Source: Flavobacterium sp. (GTDB lineage: Bacteria; Bacteroidota; Bacteroidia; Flavobacteriales; Flavobacteriaceae). Taken from it: 64,000 bases of DNA. The notes below the pieces were generated by a model. That model made no database searches. It saw only the letters and a program-made list of their open reading frames with translations, and was not told the origin of the DNA. Both the position numbers and the translations under genes were made by a program. Shown here piece by piece: positions 56,301 to 64,000 of this stretch. The DNA lies in the NCBI RefSeq assembly GCF_039595935.1, contig NZ_JBCNKR010000006.1:1240001-1304000 (forward strand), written 5' to 3'. Each line of letters opens with the position of its first letter. Within the stretch, counting starts at the first letter, position 1.

Positions 56301-59300
56301 TCCGGTAAATGTATTTGATAACGATACTAAAAACGGAACAGCCCTTGTACCATCAGATGTAACTCTGACAACTACTACAGCAGATCCGACAGGATATTTA
56401 GTTCTAAACCCGGACGGAAGCTTAACATTAGGAGCTAATGCACCGGCAGGCACTTACACGTTAACTTACACGATCTGTGAGAAACTAAACCCATCAAACT
56501 GCAGTTCAAATACAGTGACTGTAACAGTCGGCGTACCGGTAATCGATGCAGTAACTGAAACGACAGCATCAGTAAACGGAAACACAGGCGGCACAACAGC
56601 AGCGCTGACAGCAAACGATACCCTAAACGGAAATCCGGTTGTAATAGGAACATCAGCAGGACAGGTAACCCTGACAGCAGTAAGCGTTCCAGCAGGATTA
56701 ATATTAAATGCTAACGGAACATTAACTGTAGCTGCAAACACGCCGGCAGGAACTTACGATGTAGAATACAGAATCTGTGAAGTTACAAACCCAGGCAACT
56801 GTGATACGGTAATCTCAAAAGTTGTGGTTGGAGCAACAGTAATCGACGCCGTAACCGAAACGACAGCATCTATCAACGGAAACACAGGCGGCACAACAGC
56901 AGCCCTGACAGCAAATGATACCTTAAACGGAAATCCGGTTGTAATAGGAACATCAGCAGGACAGGTAACATTAACAGCAGTGAGTGTTCCAGCAGGCTTA
57001 ACACTTAATGCTAATGGAACCGTTACAGTTGCACCAAATACACCAGCAGGAACTTACGATGTAGAATATACAATCTGTGAAGTTACTAACCCAGGCAACT
57101 GTGATACGGTAATCTCAAAAGTTGTGGTAACAGCAGGAGTACTTGTGGCTAACCAGGACACAATCGGATCAGTGACAGCAGGAAATACACCTCAGACACT
57201 GCCTGTAAATGTATTTGATAACGATACTAAAAACGGAACAGCCCTTGTACCATCAGATGTAAATCTGACAACTACGACTGACCCGACAGGATATTTAGTT
57301 CTAAACCCAGACGGAAGTTTAACATTAGGGGCCAATGCACCGGCAGGCACTTACACGTTAACTTACACGATCTGTGAGAAACTAAACCCATCAAACTGCA
57401 GTTCAAATACAGTGACAGTAACAGTCGGCGTACCGGTAATCGACGCAGTAACCGAAACTACAGCATCTGTCAACGGAAACACAGGCGGCACAACAGCAGC
57501 GCTGACAGCAAACGATACCCTAAACGGAAATCCGGTTGTAATAGGAACATCAGCAGGACAGGTAACCCTGACAGCAGTAAGCGTTCCAGCAGGATTAACA
57601 TTAAATGCTGACGCAACAGTAACTGTTGCGGCAAACACGCCGGCAGGAACATATGATGTAGAATACAGAATCTGTGAAGTTACTAACCCAGGCAACTGTG
57701 ATACAGTAATCTCAAAAGTTGTGGTTACAGCGGGAGTACTGGTTGCTAATCCGGACACAATCGGATCAGTAACAGCAGGAAACACGCCTCAGACACTGCC
57801 TGTAAATGTATTTGATAACGATACTAAAAACGGAACAGCCCTTGTACCGTCAGATGTAACTCTGACTACCACAACAGCAGATCCGACAGGATATTTGGTT
57901 TTAAACCCGGACGGAAGCTTAACATTAGGAGCCAATGCACCGGCAGGAAGCTACCAGTTAACTTACACAATCTGTGAGAAACTAAACCCATCAAACTGCA
58001 GTTCAAACACAGTGACAGTAACAGTCGGCGTACCGGTAATCGATGCAGTAACTGAAACAACGGCATCAGTAAACGGAAACACAGGCGGCACAACAGCAGC
58101 CCTGACAGCAAACGATACCCTAAACGGAAACCCGGTAGTAATAGGAACATCAGCAGGACAGGTAACATTAACGGCAGTAAGCGTTCCAGCAGGATTGACA
58201 TTGAACGCGGACGGAACCGTTACAGTTGCACCAAATACACCAGCAGACACTTACGATGTTCAATACACCATCTGTGAAGTTACCAATCCAGGGAACTGTG
58301 ATACAGTAATCTCAAAAGTTGTGGTTACAGCAGGAGTACTGGTTGCTAACCCGGATACAATCGGATCAGTAACAGCAGGAAACACACCTCAGACACTGCC
58401 TGTAAATGTATTTGATAACGATACTAAAAACGGAACAGCCCTTGTACCATCAGATGTAACTCTGACTACCACAACAGCAGATCCGACAGGATATTTAGTT
58501 CTAAACCCGGACGGAAGCTTAACATTAGGAGCTAATGCACCAGCAGACACTTACACGTTAACTTACACAATCTGTGAGAAACTAAACCCATCAAACTGCA
58601 GTTCAAACACAGTGACTGTAACAGTCGGCGTACCGGTAATCGATGCAGTAACCGAAACTACAGCTTCGGTAAACGGAAACACAGGCGGTACCACAGCAGC
58701 TTTAACAGCAAATGATACTTTAAACGGAAACCCGGTTGTGATTGGAACATCAGCAGGACAAGTGACATTAACAGCAGTAAGCGTTCCAGCAGGATTAACA
58801 TTAAATGCGAACGGAACAGTAACCGTTGCAGCGAACACGCCAGCAGGAACTTACGATGTAGAATATACAATCTGTGAGGTTACAAATCCAGGGAACTGTG
58901 ATACAGTAATCTCAAAAGTTGTGGTTGGATCAGCAGTAATCGATGCAGTAACTGAAACTACAGCTTCAGTAAACGGAAACACAGGCGGCACAACAGCAGC
59001 CCTGACAGCTAATGATACTTTAAACGGAAACCCGGTAGTAATCGGCACATCAGCAGGACAGGTAACATTAACGGCAGTAAGTGTTCCATCAGGATTAACA
59101 TTAAATGCAGACGGAACGGTAACTGTAGCGGCAAACACGCCGGCAGGAACATATGATGTAGAATACAGAATCTGTGAAGTTACTAACCCAGGCAACTGTG
59201 ATACAGTAATCTCAAAAGTTGTGGTTACAGCGGGAGTACTGGTTGCTAATCCGGACACAATCGGATCAGTAACAGCAGGAAACACGCCTCGGACATTACC

Positions 59301-62300
59301 TGTAAATGTATTTGATAATGATACTAAAAACGGAACAGCCCTTGTACCATCAGATGTAAATCTGACAACTACTACGGCTGACCCGACAGGATATTTAGTT
59401 CTAAACCCGGATGGAAGTTTAACAATAGGAGCTAATGCACCGGCAGGAAGCTACCAGTTAACTTACACGATCTGTGAGAAACTAAACCCATCAAACTGCA
59501 GTTCAAACACAGTGACAGTAACAGTCGGCGTACCGGTAATCGATGCAGTAACCGAAACTACAGCATCTATCAACGGAAACACAGGCGGCACAACGGCAGC
59601 TTTAACAGCAAATGATACCTTAAACGGAAATCCGGTTGTAATAGGAACATCAGCAGGACAGGTAACATTAACAGCAGTGAGTGTTCCAGCAGGCTTAACA
59701 CTTAATGCTAATGGAACCGTTACAGTTGCACCAAATACACCAGCAGGAACTTACGATGTAGAATATACAATCTGTGAAGTTACTAACCCAGGCAACTGTG
59801 ATACGGTAATCTCAAAAGTTGTGGTAACAGCAGGAGTACTTGTGGCTAACCAGGACACAATCGGATCAGTGACAGCAGGAAATACACCTCAGACACTGCC
59901 TGTAAATGTATTTGATAACGATACTAAAAACGGAACAGCCCTTGTACCATCAGATGTAAATCTGACAACTACGACTGACCCGACAGGATATTTAGTTCTA
60001 AACCCAGACGGAAGTTTAACATTAGGGGCCAATGCACCGGCAGGCACTTACACGTTAACTTACACAATCTGTGAGAAACTAAACCCATCAAACTGCAGTT
60101 CAAACACAGTGACTGTAACAGTCGGCGTACCGGTAATCGATGCAGTAACCGAAACGACAGCATCTGTAAACGGAAGCACAGGCGGTACCACAGCAGCTTT
60201 AACAGCAAATGATACTTTAAACGGAAACCCGGTTGTGATTGGAACATCAGCAGGACAGGTAACATTAACAGCAGTAAGCGTTCCATCAGGATTAACACTG
60301 AATGCGAACGGAACAGTAACCGTTGCGGCTAATACACCGGCAGGAACTTATGATGTTCAGTACAGAATCTGTGAAGTTACCAATCCAGGGAACTGTGATA
60401 CAGTGATTTCAAAAGTTGTGGTTACGGCTGGAGTACTGGTTGCTAACCCGGACACAATCGGATCAGTAACAGCAGGAAATACACCTCAGACACTTCCGGT
60501 AAATGTATTTGATAACGATACTAAAAACGGAACAGCGCTTGTACCGTCAGATGTAACTCTGACAACTACTACGGCAGATCCGACAGGATATTTAGTTCTA
60601 AACCCGGACGGAAGCTTAACATTAGGGGCCAATGCACCGGCAGGAAGCTACCAGTTAACTTACACGATCTGTGAGAAACTAAACCCATCAAACTGCAGTT
60701 CAAACACAGTGACAGTAACGGTTGGGGGAACAACACCAACACCAATAATTGATGCGGTTACGGAAACTACAGCAGCAATCGATGGAAACCTTGGAGGGAC
60801 AACGGCTTCATTAACAGCAAATGATACTTTAAATGGTAATCCTGTAGTTATTGGAACATCAGCAGGACAGGTAACATTAACGGCAGTGAGTGTTCCATCA
60901 GGATTAACACTTAATGCAGACGGAACAGTAACCGTTGCAGCGAACACGCCAGCAGGAACTTACGATGTTGAATACAGAATCTGTGAGGTTACAAATCCAA
61001 CTAATTGTGACTCAGTGATCTCAAAAGTTGTGGTAGACAATAGTACCTCACCAACACCAGTAATTGATGCAGTAACCGAAACTACGGCTCCGATAAATGG
61101 AAGCACAGGCGGTACAACGGCTTCATTAACAGCAAATGATACTTTAAATGGTAATCCTGTAGTTATTGGAACATCAGCAGGACAAGTGACACTAACAGGA
61201 ATCAGCGTTCCAGCAGGATTAACGCTTAATGCAGACGGAACGGTAACCGTTGCAGCGAACACGCCAGCAGGAACTTACGATGTAGAATACAGAATCTGTG
61301 AGGTTACAAATCCAACGAATTGTGATTCAGTGATATCAAAAGTTGTGGTAGACAATAGTACTGCACCAACACCAGTAATTGATGCAGTAACCGAAACTAC
61401 GGTTCCGATAAATGGTAGCACAGGCGGTACAACAGCAGCCTTAACAGCTAACGATACCTTAAACGGAAATCCGGTTGTAATAGGTACAAGTGCCGGACAA
61501 GTAACTCTAACGGCGATTAGTGTTCCAACAGGATTAACACTTAATGCAGACGGAACAGTAACGGTTGCAGCGAATACACCGGCTGGAATTTACGATGTTG
61601 AATACAGAATCTGTGAGGTGACCAACCCAACAAACTGTGATGCCGTAATTTCAAAAGTTGTAGTAACTAGCGGCGCTTTATTGCAAGCGATTGATGATAT
61701 AGTAGGATCAGTAGTTGGAGTAAATCATCCTCAAACAATTGTAAATATCTTTGATAATGATATAAACAACGGATTACCAGTTGTTGCAAACGACTTGAAT
61801 CTTTCAGTAGTTACACCAGACCCAACAGGATTCTTAACAGTAAATCCTGACGGAACAGTTACATTAGGAGCAAATGCGCCAAGAGGAACATATGAAGTGA
61901 TTTATCAAATTTGTGAAAAACTGAATCCAACAAATTGTAGTTCAGCTTCTGTTAAAGTAACAGTTGATGATCCAACGATGACAGTAACAGCAAACAGCTA
62001 CTGTTCTAATAATGTACCTTATGTATCTTATAATGTTGTTCCGGACAACTTTACTCCAAATAATCTATTAACGATTAAATGGATTGATAGTGCAAACAAT
62101 GTGGTAGCAACACAAACTAACTTACCATTAAGCGGTAATATCTTGTGGCCAGGTGCAGTTGTTGATGGAAACGGAAACGGCGTTGACTGGCCAGGATGGA
62201 TAAATTCAAATGGTCAATGGACACAAGGTGCAGATGGATTCGAAAATACAAGACCTGCAGTTACAATGGAGTTTTCATTAAACCCAACAGTGAGTGTTAT

Positions 62301-63633
62301 TGTAAATTATCCAGCAGCAACAGCAGGTTGTAACGCAAGTCCAACTTTTGTTATCAAAGCAAATAACGATTTTGCGGGACCAATTGATGTAACGAAAGTA
62401 ACAAGTACTGGAATAAATGTATTCACAAACGATACACAAAACGGATCAGCAGTTATCCCAGCTAACGTAACTTTAAGTACAGTACTTGCTAACGCTAATT
62501 TAATTCTAAATGCAGATGGTACTGTTGATATAAAACCTGGTACACAAACAGGAACTTATCAATTGACATATCAAATATGTGATGTTTTAAATTCATCTAA
62601 TTGCAGTCAGGCAGTTGTAACTGTTGATGTATTGAATACGGTTATTCCCGTAACACCAACTAAACCAATTGTGGCAAACAATGACGGTGAAATAGCAGTC
62701 GACGGAATTAATGGTTCTCTTGAATTCATCAACGTTTTAGATAATGATTTATTAGACGGATTAGCAGTTAACCCTGTAGATGTTACAATTACAAATACAT
62801 CTGGCAATACAAACTTTGAGTTTAATGCTGATGGAACTGTAAATGTAAAACCAAATACACCGGGAGGAACGTATCAGATTACATATCAAATTTGCGAAAA
62901 AGCAGCAACGACAACAAATTGTGCATCAGCAACATTATCAGTTTTTGTTGAAGTTCCGGCTATTGCGATTGTTAAAACTGCAGTATTCAATGATGATAAT
63001 AAGAATCAGAATGCTGATCCAGGAGAAACAATTACATACGAGTTTACAGTAACCAATACAGGAAACGTACCATTAAAAGGAATTACAATTACAGATCCGC
63101 TGCCAGGAGTGGTTGTTTCTGGACAAGCTATTGACTTAGCAGTTGGAGAATCAAATAATAGTAATTTCACAGCACTTTATAAAATAACACAAACCGATAT
63201 TAATAACGGAAAAGTTACGAATCAGGCAAGTGTTAAAGGAAGCAGTGCAAAAGGAGTGGTAGTAGAAGATCTTTCTGATAATGATGGAATCAATGGAGAT
63301 AACCCTACTGTAATAGGACTAAATGGTTGTATAATTGACGTTAAGAAAGCTTTCTCTCCAAATGGTGATGGCAAAAACGAACGTTTCTACATTCAGGGAA
63401 TTGAATGTTACCCGGACAATACAGTAGAAATCTACAACCGTTGGGGAGTTTTAGTATTCGAAAAATCTGGATATAACAATGAAGACAGAGTATTTAAAGG
63501 ATATTCAGAAGGACGTACTACTATGAAACAATCAGAAGGACTGCCGGTAGGAACTTACTTCTACATTCTTAAATACAAAGACAGCGCTTCTAATCCTCAC
63601 GAAAAATCAGGTTATTTATATATTAATAAATAA
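47356..63633 (+). CDS. Giant repetitive surface adhesin secreted by T9SS (type B sorting domain)
   Basis: A 5425-residue secreted protein. A signal peptide (1-31, ending TASAQ) is followed by an IgGFc-binding-like region (about 32-455), Ig-like and DUF11-type modules (about 456-810), five Ig-like modules of about 75 residues (811-1183), a PKD-like module and nine 79-residue modules (1260-1963). An array of about 28 modules of about 100 residues runs to 4875. Then come a unique region, two more related modules, a DUF11-like module and the C-terminal T9SS type B (CHU_C) domain from residue 5325 ([20 protein letters not shown] to YLYINK). The layout resembles SprB-type gliding adhesins but is not SprB itself. 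The start ATG at 47356 is supported by the signal peptide. The PorP/SprF gene directly downstream is its probable secretion or anchoring partner. Confidence 0.93.
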   Translation: MRNFTFNWFKFFKSSFLILLFSLISNTASAQFYTKHYIAPAPWQYFNKANEIVIATNSTTTVNITLSKSNGTLVTNLTAVKGTPAVYRFTGLPKDTPAFALNTILNGAGLIINASAPVSINLRNVASDALGGDGSDQDIKGNAALTSFGDAGIGIRFRVGYYRDGSLGNFGGFGDQRPIYSIMATADNTTVKINNATVTTLNSGQSYLFKAAIGTLVESSNPVVMNTSAAIDTPDGCGDGAFNQIPPEAVLGTEYFIERGKGNDTAEQTTVVATKDNTALTIDTYSTTGALTGTVNVTLATAGSFYTFRNGVSNTSFTASRVFADKKVVVYSGTAQSCEVDISTIAPVSECGGSNFIETAKFRNYGTGSLPYFGYILLRSATDPVMVNGTNIETISGITARHQLGTTGWYIINFEDTQIGSPNILSISSAAKLTVSIVQQGGGFSMAGFFSNFAVQPEDPTMTYISGGGCTNNKAELTTPAGFAPYQWYFNGTAIAGANSATYTATKTGAYSVASTLTCGAQTQSKPVSVTLCTDLGITKTVDNASPCIGSNVEFTLTVSNLGGNNISGVSVNDVLPSGYTFVSSTTAAGAYDSATGIWSIGDVDAQTSKTLKIVATINASGNYTNTASLPASIDTNTANNSASAAVTPKSSNLIITNPAAVCAPATIDLTAPAVTAGSTPNMTLSYWTDAAATTAYTTPSAVTASGTYYIKAVSADGCQFIKPVVVTINAQPSTPTISVNSGSATCTTAGNTVLRSSNAGTGGTYLWSTGETTRNITINTEGSYSVKVINSSGCASNSSAVTVVTFTPAAPAASAQTFCSSENKKVSDLVASGTNLKWYSGASGGSALPASQVLATGNYYVSQTVNSCESSRTQVAVTINTTSSAPVASSPQTFCAADNKRVSDLVATGTNLQWYNVSSGGSALPTNQVLATGNYYVSQTANSCGESARTLVAVTINTVPAAPTASSQTFCATDAKKVSDLVATGTNLKWYNASTNGTLYTGTETLVTGTYYVSQSTNSCGESPRTSVSVTVNNTAAPTASSQTFCAIDAKKVSDLVATGTNKKWYSASTGGTLYTGTETLTSGNYYVSQTLNSCESTRTLVAVTVNNTAAPTASSQSFCVADNKKVSDLVATGTNLKWYNASTGGTLYTGTETLTSGNYYVSQTVGGCESARTLVSVTVNPTPSAPTITADGPTTFCSGGSVTLTSSGGNSYVWSTGATTQSITVSASGNYSVRIGNASGCLSAASAATSVTTNPIPAVPTLGTVTQPTCSTATGSFTITNYSASNTYTVSPSTGVTQSGNTITAPAGSYTVTATANGCTSAASTAAVVNSQPATPAVPTLGTVTQPTCSTATGSFTITNYSASNTYTVSPSTGVTQSGNTITAPAGSYTVTATANGCTSAASTAAVVNSQPATPAVPTLGTVTQPTCSTATGSFTITNYSASNTYTVSPSTGVTRSGNTITAPAGSYTVTATANGCTSAASTAAVVNSQPATPAVPTLGTVTQPTCSTATGSFTITNYSASNTYTVSPSAGVTQSGNTITAPAGSYTVTATANGCTSAASTAAVVNSQPATPAVPTLGTVTQPTCSTATGSFIITNYSASNTYAVSPSAGVTQSGNTITAPAGSYTVTATANGCTSAASTAAVVNSQPATPAVPTLGTVTQPTCSTATGSFTITNYSASNTYTVNPSAGVTQSGNTITAPAGSYTVTATANGCTSAASTAAVVNSQPATPAVPTLGTVTQPTCSTATGSFTITNYSASNTYTVSPSTGVTQSGNTITAPAGSYTVTATANGCTSAASTAAVVNSQPATPAVPTLGTVTQPTCSTATGSFTITNYSASNTYTVSPSTGVTQSGNTITAPAGSYTVTATANGCTSAASTAAVVNSQPATPAVPTLGTVTQPTCSTATGSFTITNYSASNTYTVSPSAGVTQSGNTITAPAGSYTVTATANGCTSAASTAAVVSDYICAEDDNPSSINGLIGGSISTVFANDKINGASFLPADVTLTTTTLPTGITFNSNGTINVAPNTPAGTYVITYTICKSTNPSICDPADVTVVITAPVIDAVTETTASINGNTGGTTAALTANDTLNGNPVVIGTSAGQVILTAVSVPTGLTLNADGTVTVAANTPAGIYDVQYTICEVTNPGNCDTVISKVVVGAAVIDAVTETTASINGNTGGTTAALTANDTLNGNPVVIGTSAGQVTLTAVSVPAGLTLNADGTVTVAANTTAGTYDVEYTICEVTNPGNCDTVISKVVVGAAVIDAVTETTASINGNTGGTTAALIANDTLNGNPVVIGTSAGQVTLTAVSVPAGLTLNADGTVTVAANTTAGIYDVQYTICEVTNPGNCDTVISKVVVGAAVIDAVTETTASINGNTGGTTAALIANDTLNGNPVVIGTSAGQVTLTAVSVPAGLTLNADGTVTVAANTTAGTYDVEYTICEVTNPGNCDTVISKVVVGSAVIDAVTETTTSVNGNTGGTTAALTANDTLNGNPVVIGTSAGQVTLTAVSVPAGLTLNANGTVTVAANTPAGTYDVEYTICEVTNPGNCDTVISKVVVGSAVIDAVTETTASVNGNTGGTTAALTANDTLNGNPVVIGTSAGQVTLTAVSVPSGLTLNADGTVTVAANTPAGTYDVEYRICEVTNPGNCDTVISKVVVTAGVLVANPDTIGSVTAGNTPRTLPVNVFDNDTKNGTALVPSDVNLTTTTADPTGYLVLNPDGSLTIGANAPAGSYQLTYTICEKLNPSNCSSNTVTVTVGVPVIDAVTETTASINGNTGGTTAALTANDTLNGNPVVIGTSAGQITLTAVSVPTGLTLNADGTVTVAPNTTAGTYDVQYTICEVTNPGNCDTVISKVVVGSAVIDAVTETTTSVNGNTGGTTAALTANDTLNGNPVVIGTSAGQVTLTAVSVPAGLTLNANGTVTVAANTPAGTYDIEYTICEVTNPGNCDTVISKVVVTAGVLVANADTIGSVTAGNTPQTLPVNVFDNDTKNGTALVPSDVTLTTTTADPTGYLVLNPDGSLTLGANAPAGTYTLTYTICEKLNPSNCSSNTVTVTVGVPVIDAVTETTASVNGNTGGTTAALTANDTLNGNPVVIGTSAGQVTLTAVSVPAGLILNANGTLTVAANTPAGTYDVEYRICEVTNPGNCDTVISKVVVGATVIDAVTETTASINGNTGGTTAALTANDTLNGNPVVIGTSAGQVTLTAVSVPAGLTLNANGTVTVAPNTPAGTYDVEYTICEVTNPGNCDTVISKVVVTAGVLVANQDTIGSVTAGNTPQTLPVNVFDNDTKNGTALVPSDVNLTTTTDPTGYLVLNPDGSLTLGANAPAGTYTLTYTICEKLNPSNCSSNTVTVTVGVPVIDAVTETTASVNGNTGGTTAALTANDTLNGNPVVIGTSAGQVTLTAVSVPAGLTLNADATVTVAANTPAGTYDVEYRICEVTNPGNCDTVISKVVVTAGVLVANPDTIGSVTAGNTPQTLPVNVFDNDTKNGTALVPSDVTLTTTTADPTGYLVLNPDGSLTLGANAPAGSYQLTYTICEKLNPSNCSSNTVTVTVGVPVIDAVTETTASVNGNTGGTTAALTANDTLNGNPVVIGTSAGQVTLTAVSVPAGLTLNADGTVTVAPNTPADTYDVQYTICEVTNPGNCDTVISKVVVTAGVLVANPDTIGSVTAGNTPQTLPVNVFDNDTKNGTALVPSDVTLTTTTADPTGYLVLNPDGSLTLGANAPADTYTLTYTICEKLNPSNCSSNTVTVTVGVPVIDAVTETTASVNGNTGGTTAALTANDTLNGNPVVIGTSAGQVTLTAVSVPAGLTLNANGTVTVAANTPAGTYDVEYTICEVTNPGNCDTVISKVVVGSAVIDAVTETTASVNGNTGGTTAALTANDTLNGNPVVIGTSAGQVTLTAVSVPSGLTLNADGTVTVAANTPAGTYDVEYRICEVTNPGNCDTVISKVVVTAGVLVANPDTIGSVTAGNTPRTLPVNVFDNDTKNGTALVPSDVNLTTTTADPTGYLVLNPDGSLTIGANAPAGSYQLTYTICEKLNPSNCSSNTVTVTVGVPVIDAVTETTASINGNTGGTTAALTANDTLNGNPVVIGTSAGQVTLTAVSVPAGLTLNANGTVTVAPNTPAGTYDVEYTICEVTNPGNCDTVISKVVVTAGVLVANQDTIGSVTAGNTPQTLPVNVFDNDTKNGTALVPSDVNLTTTTDPTGYLVLNPDGSLTLGANAPAGTYTLTYTICEKLNPSNCSSNTVTVTVGVPVIDAVTETTASVNGSTGGTTAALTANDTLNGNPVVIGTSAGQVTLTAVSVPSGLTLNANGTVTVAANTPAGTYDVQYRICEVTNPGNCDTVISKVVVTAGVLVANPDTIGSVTAGNTPQTLPVNVFDNDTKNGTALVPSDVTLTTTTADPTGYLVLNPDGSLTLGANAPAGSYQLTYTICEKLNPSNCSSNTVTVTVGGTTPTPIIDAVTETTAAIDGNLGGTTASLTANDTLNGNPVVIGTSAGQVTLTAVSVPSGLTLNADGTVTVAANTPAGTYDVEYRICEVTNPTNCDSVISKVVVDNSTSPTPVIDAVTETTAPINGSTGGTTASLTANDTLNGNPVVIGTSAGQVTLTGISVPAGLTLNADGTVTVAANTPAGTYDVEYRICEVTNPTNCDSVISKVVVDNSTAPTPVIDAVTETTVPINGSTGGTTAALTANDTLNGNPVVIGTSAGQVTLTAISVPTGLTLNADGTVTVAANTPAGIYDVEYRICEVTNPTNCDAVISKVVVTSGALLQAIDDIVGSVVGVNHPQTIVNIFDNDINNGLPVVANDLNLSVVTPDPTGFLTVNPDGTVTLGANAPRGTYEVIYQICEKLNPTNCSSASVKVTVDDPTMTVTANSYCSNNVPYVSYNVVPDNFTPNNLLTIKWIDSANNVVATQTNLPLSGNILWPGAVVDGNGNGVDWPGWINSNGQWTQGADGFENTRPAVTMEFSLNPTVSVIVNYPAATAGCNASPTFVIKANNDFAGPIDVTKVTSTGINVFTNDTQNGSAVIPANVTLSTVLANANLILNADGTVDIKPGTQTGTYQLTYQICDVLNSSNCSQAVVTVDVLNTVIPVTPTKPIVANNDGEIAVDGINGSLEFINVLDNDLLDGLAVNPVDVTITNTSGNTNFEFNADGTVNVKPNTPGGTYQITYQICEKAATTTNCASATLSVFVEVPAIAIVKTAVFNDDNKNQNADPGETITYEFTVTNTGNVPLKGITITDPLPGVVVSGQAIDLAVGESNNSNFTALYKITQTDINNGKVTNQASVKGSSAKGVVVEDLSDNDGINGDNPTVIGLNGCIIDVKKAFSPNGDGKNERFYIQGIECYPDNTVEIYNRWGVLVFEKSGYNNEDRVFKGYSEGRTTMKQSEGLPVGTYFYILKYKDSASNPHEKSGYLYINK
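49786..50905 (+). repeat. Five Ig-like modules of about 75 residues
   Basis: Five in-frame modules share the pattern A-x-x-x-Q-[TS]-F-C ... K-V-S-D-L-V-A-x-G-T-N-x-[KQ]-W-Y ... G-N-Y-Y-V-S-Q. They belong to the Ig-like class commonly found in T9SS cargo. Similarity decreases at the 5' end, and the last three are nearly identical. Confidence 0.85.
51133..53245 (+). repeat. Nine tandem 237-bp (79-residue) repeats
   Basis: Copies start at 51133, 51370, 51607, 51844, 52081, 52318, 52555, 52792 and 53029, each encoding [20 protein letters not shown] through [16 protein letters not shown] identity is very high, with changes mostly at third positions plus a few amino-acid changes (STG/SAG, TQ/TR, SPS/NPS). 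The module has the Cys, TGSF and [11 protein letters not shown] features of SprB-type repeats. Confidence 0.9.
54838..55722 (+). repeat. 885-bp identical block, copy 1
   Basis: The segment is identical base for base to 58735-59619, offset 3897 bases, when read line by line. It spans the end of one B1 module, a whole B1, a whole B2 (with the rare CCTCGGACATT variant) and the beginning of the next B1. Confidence 0.85.
56908..57368 (+). repeat. 461-bp identical block, copy 1
   Basis: Identical to 59605-60065, offset 2697. Both carry the rare three-base deletion that turns TTTTADPTG into TTTTDPTG in a B2 module, which confirms common origin. Confidence 0.85.
58735..59619 (+). repeat. 885-bp identical block, copy 2
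   Basis: Identical to 54838-55722. Its last 15 bases also belong to the second identical block (59605-60065), so a crossover must lie in 59605-59619. Confidence 0.85.
59605..60065 (+). repeat. 461-bp identical block, copy 2
   Basis: Identical to 56908-57368 and joined directly to the end of the 885-bp block copy 2, making the stretch 58735-60065 a mosaic of two upstream parts of the same gene. Confidence 0.85.
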
Positions 63634-63640
63634 AAATTAC

Positions 63641-63669
63641 AAACGGCTTAGTTAAGCTAGGCCGTTTTT
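63641..63669 (+). terminator. Terminator-like hairpin between the adhesin and porP/sprF genes
   Basis: AAACGGCTTAG and CTAGGCCGTTTTT pair with one mismatch around a short loop, and a T run follows. It sits only 8 bases after the adhesin stop codon and 14 before the next start codon, so it could reduce expression of the downstream gene relative to the adhesin. Confidence 0.7.
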
Positions 63670-63682
63670 AAAATTCTTATAA

Positions 63683-64000
63683 ATGAAAAAATTAGGCTTA
63701 ATTTTCATGTTTTTTACAATTGTGTGTTCGGCTCAGCAAGACTCTCAATTCACACAATATATGTATAACACTATTGAGATCAACCCCGCATATGCAGGTT
63801 CTCGTGGTGTTTTGAGCGCTTTTGGGTTATATCGTACACAATGGATTGGATTAGATGGAGCGCCGGTAACAAGTACTTTTTCGGTAAATACACCTTTAGA
63901 TAATAGTAATTTAGGATTAGGAGTTTCGTTGGTAAACGATAAAATTGGGCCAACTAACGAGAATACTTTGTCTGCAGATTTATCATATAGTATTCCAACT
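63683..64000 (+). CDS. PorP/SprF family T9SS membrane protein (cut off by window end)
   Basis: The first 106 codons are visible. They begin MKKLGLIFMFFTIVCSAQQD, a signal peptide, followed by QFTQYMYNTIEINPAYAGSR, the diagnostic N-terminus of PorP/SprF outer-membrane beta-barrel proteins, and GLYRTQWIGLDGAP and LGLGVSLVNDKIGPTNENT. SprF is needed for secretion and surface attachment of its cognate SprB-like cargo and is usually encoded directly after it, as here. The rest of the gene lies beyond the window. Confidence 0.95.
   Translation, partial: MKKLGLIFMFFTIVCSAQQDSQFTQYMYNTIEINPAYAGSRGVLSAFGLYRTQWIGLDGAPVTSTFSVNTPLDNSNLGLGVSLVNDKIGPTNENTLSADLSYSIPT

Larger units (their letters stand above)
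53538..61980 (+). repeat. Array of about 28 modules of about 100 residues in two types
   Basis: Type B1 (19 copies) begins [20 protein letters not shown] and ends [10 protein letters not shown]. Type B2 (9 copies) begins [20 protein letters not shown] and ends [11 protein letters not shown]. The order is six B1, B2, two B1, B2, two B1, B2, then B1 and B2 alternating with further pairs. The last B1 copies carry an added [12 protein letters not shown] linker, and the final B2 is divergent. Copies range from identical to clearly diverged. Two long identical DNA blocks inside the array are listed separately. Confidence 0.9.

Noticed and set aside
53250..61262. Many antisense frames of 60-144 residues inside the adhesin repeats
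   Set aside because: They repeat with the modules, are low-complexity mirror translations of the Thr/Val/Ala-rich repeat and have no starts or promoters. They are shadows of the plus-strand gene.
53538..61980. CRISPR-like interpretation of the regular repeats
   Set aside because: The periodicity is 300 bp and in frame in a single open reading frame; no short repeats with unique spacers.

Overview
The window looks like chromosomal DNA of a Flavobacterium-like member of the Bacteroidetes. The support is an AT-rich base composition, many start sites preceded by the Bacteroidetes promoter pattern TTG-N17-21-TAnnTTTG rather than a Shine-Dalgarno sequence, an alternative complex III operon, a type IX secretion (T9SS) type B sorting domain with a PorP/SprF partner, and housekeeping proteins of flavobacterial type. 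No phage, insertion sequence, CRISPR array or rRNA was seen.

Layout. 1-1650 (minus): a thiS fragment behind a TPP riboswitch, then a queuosine-precursor transporter and the DNA repair glycosylase tag. 1797-3860: an M3 metallopeptidase. 3924-6815 (minus): the rplM-rpsI-rpsB-tsf translation cluster. 7011-8596 (minus): two Tat-exported ferritin-like proteins. 8789-9814: an orphan LacI regulator. 9852-13860 (minus): a secreted unknown protein and polA, which is split by a one-base frameshift at a slippery A AAA AAG. 13925-14070: a palindromic mobile-like repeat. 14195-17121: a two-component system flanked by three paralogous Lys/Ala-rich exported peptides with matching promoter and operator architecture. 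17290-22944: a membrane phosphoesterase, a thioredoxin fold without the active-site cysteines, a NodB deacetylase and a large DUF2723 glycosyltransferase. 23190-23440: two tRNA-Gln genes in a 180-bp tandem duplication. 23711-23887: a small double-glycine leader peptide. 24060-30914: a universal stress protein, the rimP-nusA-infB operon behind a leader terminator, and DUF4920 and SPOR proteins.

31134-42534 is a respiratory operon, actABCDEF-coxBA. It encodes a quinol:cytochrome c oxidoreductase (alternative complex III) together with subunits II and I of an aa3-type oxidase, so electrons can pass from menaquinol to oxygen through one co-expressed assembly. 42645-46802 is ruvB, an esterase, a cytochrome P450 and queG. 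With the transporter at 984-1649 this gives two separate queuosine functions.

47356-63633 is a single 5425-residue secreted adhesin-like gene followed by a truncated porP/sprF gene. The adhesin is mostly repeats: five Ig-like modules, nine 79-residue modules, then about 28 modules of about 100 residues. Long identical DNA blocks within the last array show recent internal recombination. The repeats carry dozens of the Asp-Ser/Thr-hydrophobic sequon used by the Bacteroidetes O-glycosylation system.

The best candidates for undescribed biology are the peptide/two-component cassette, the orphan double-glycine peptide, the polA frameshift, the leader terminator of the nusA operon, and the mosaic sequon-rich adhesin.
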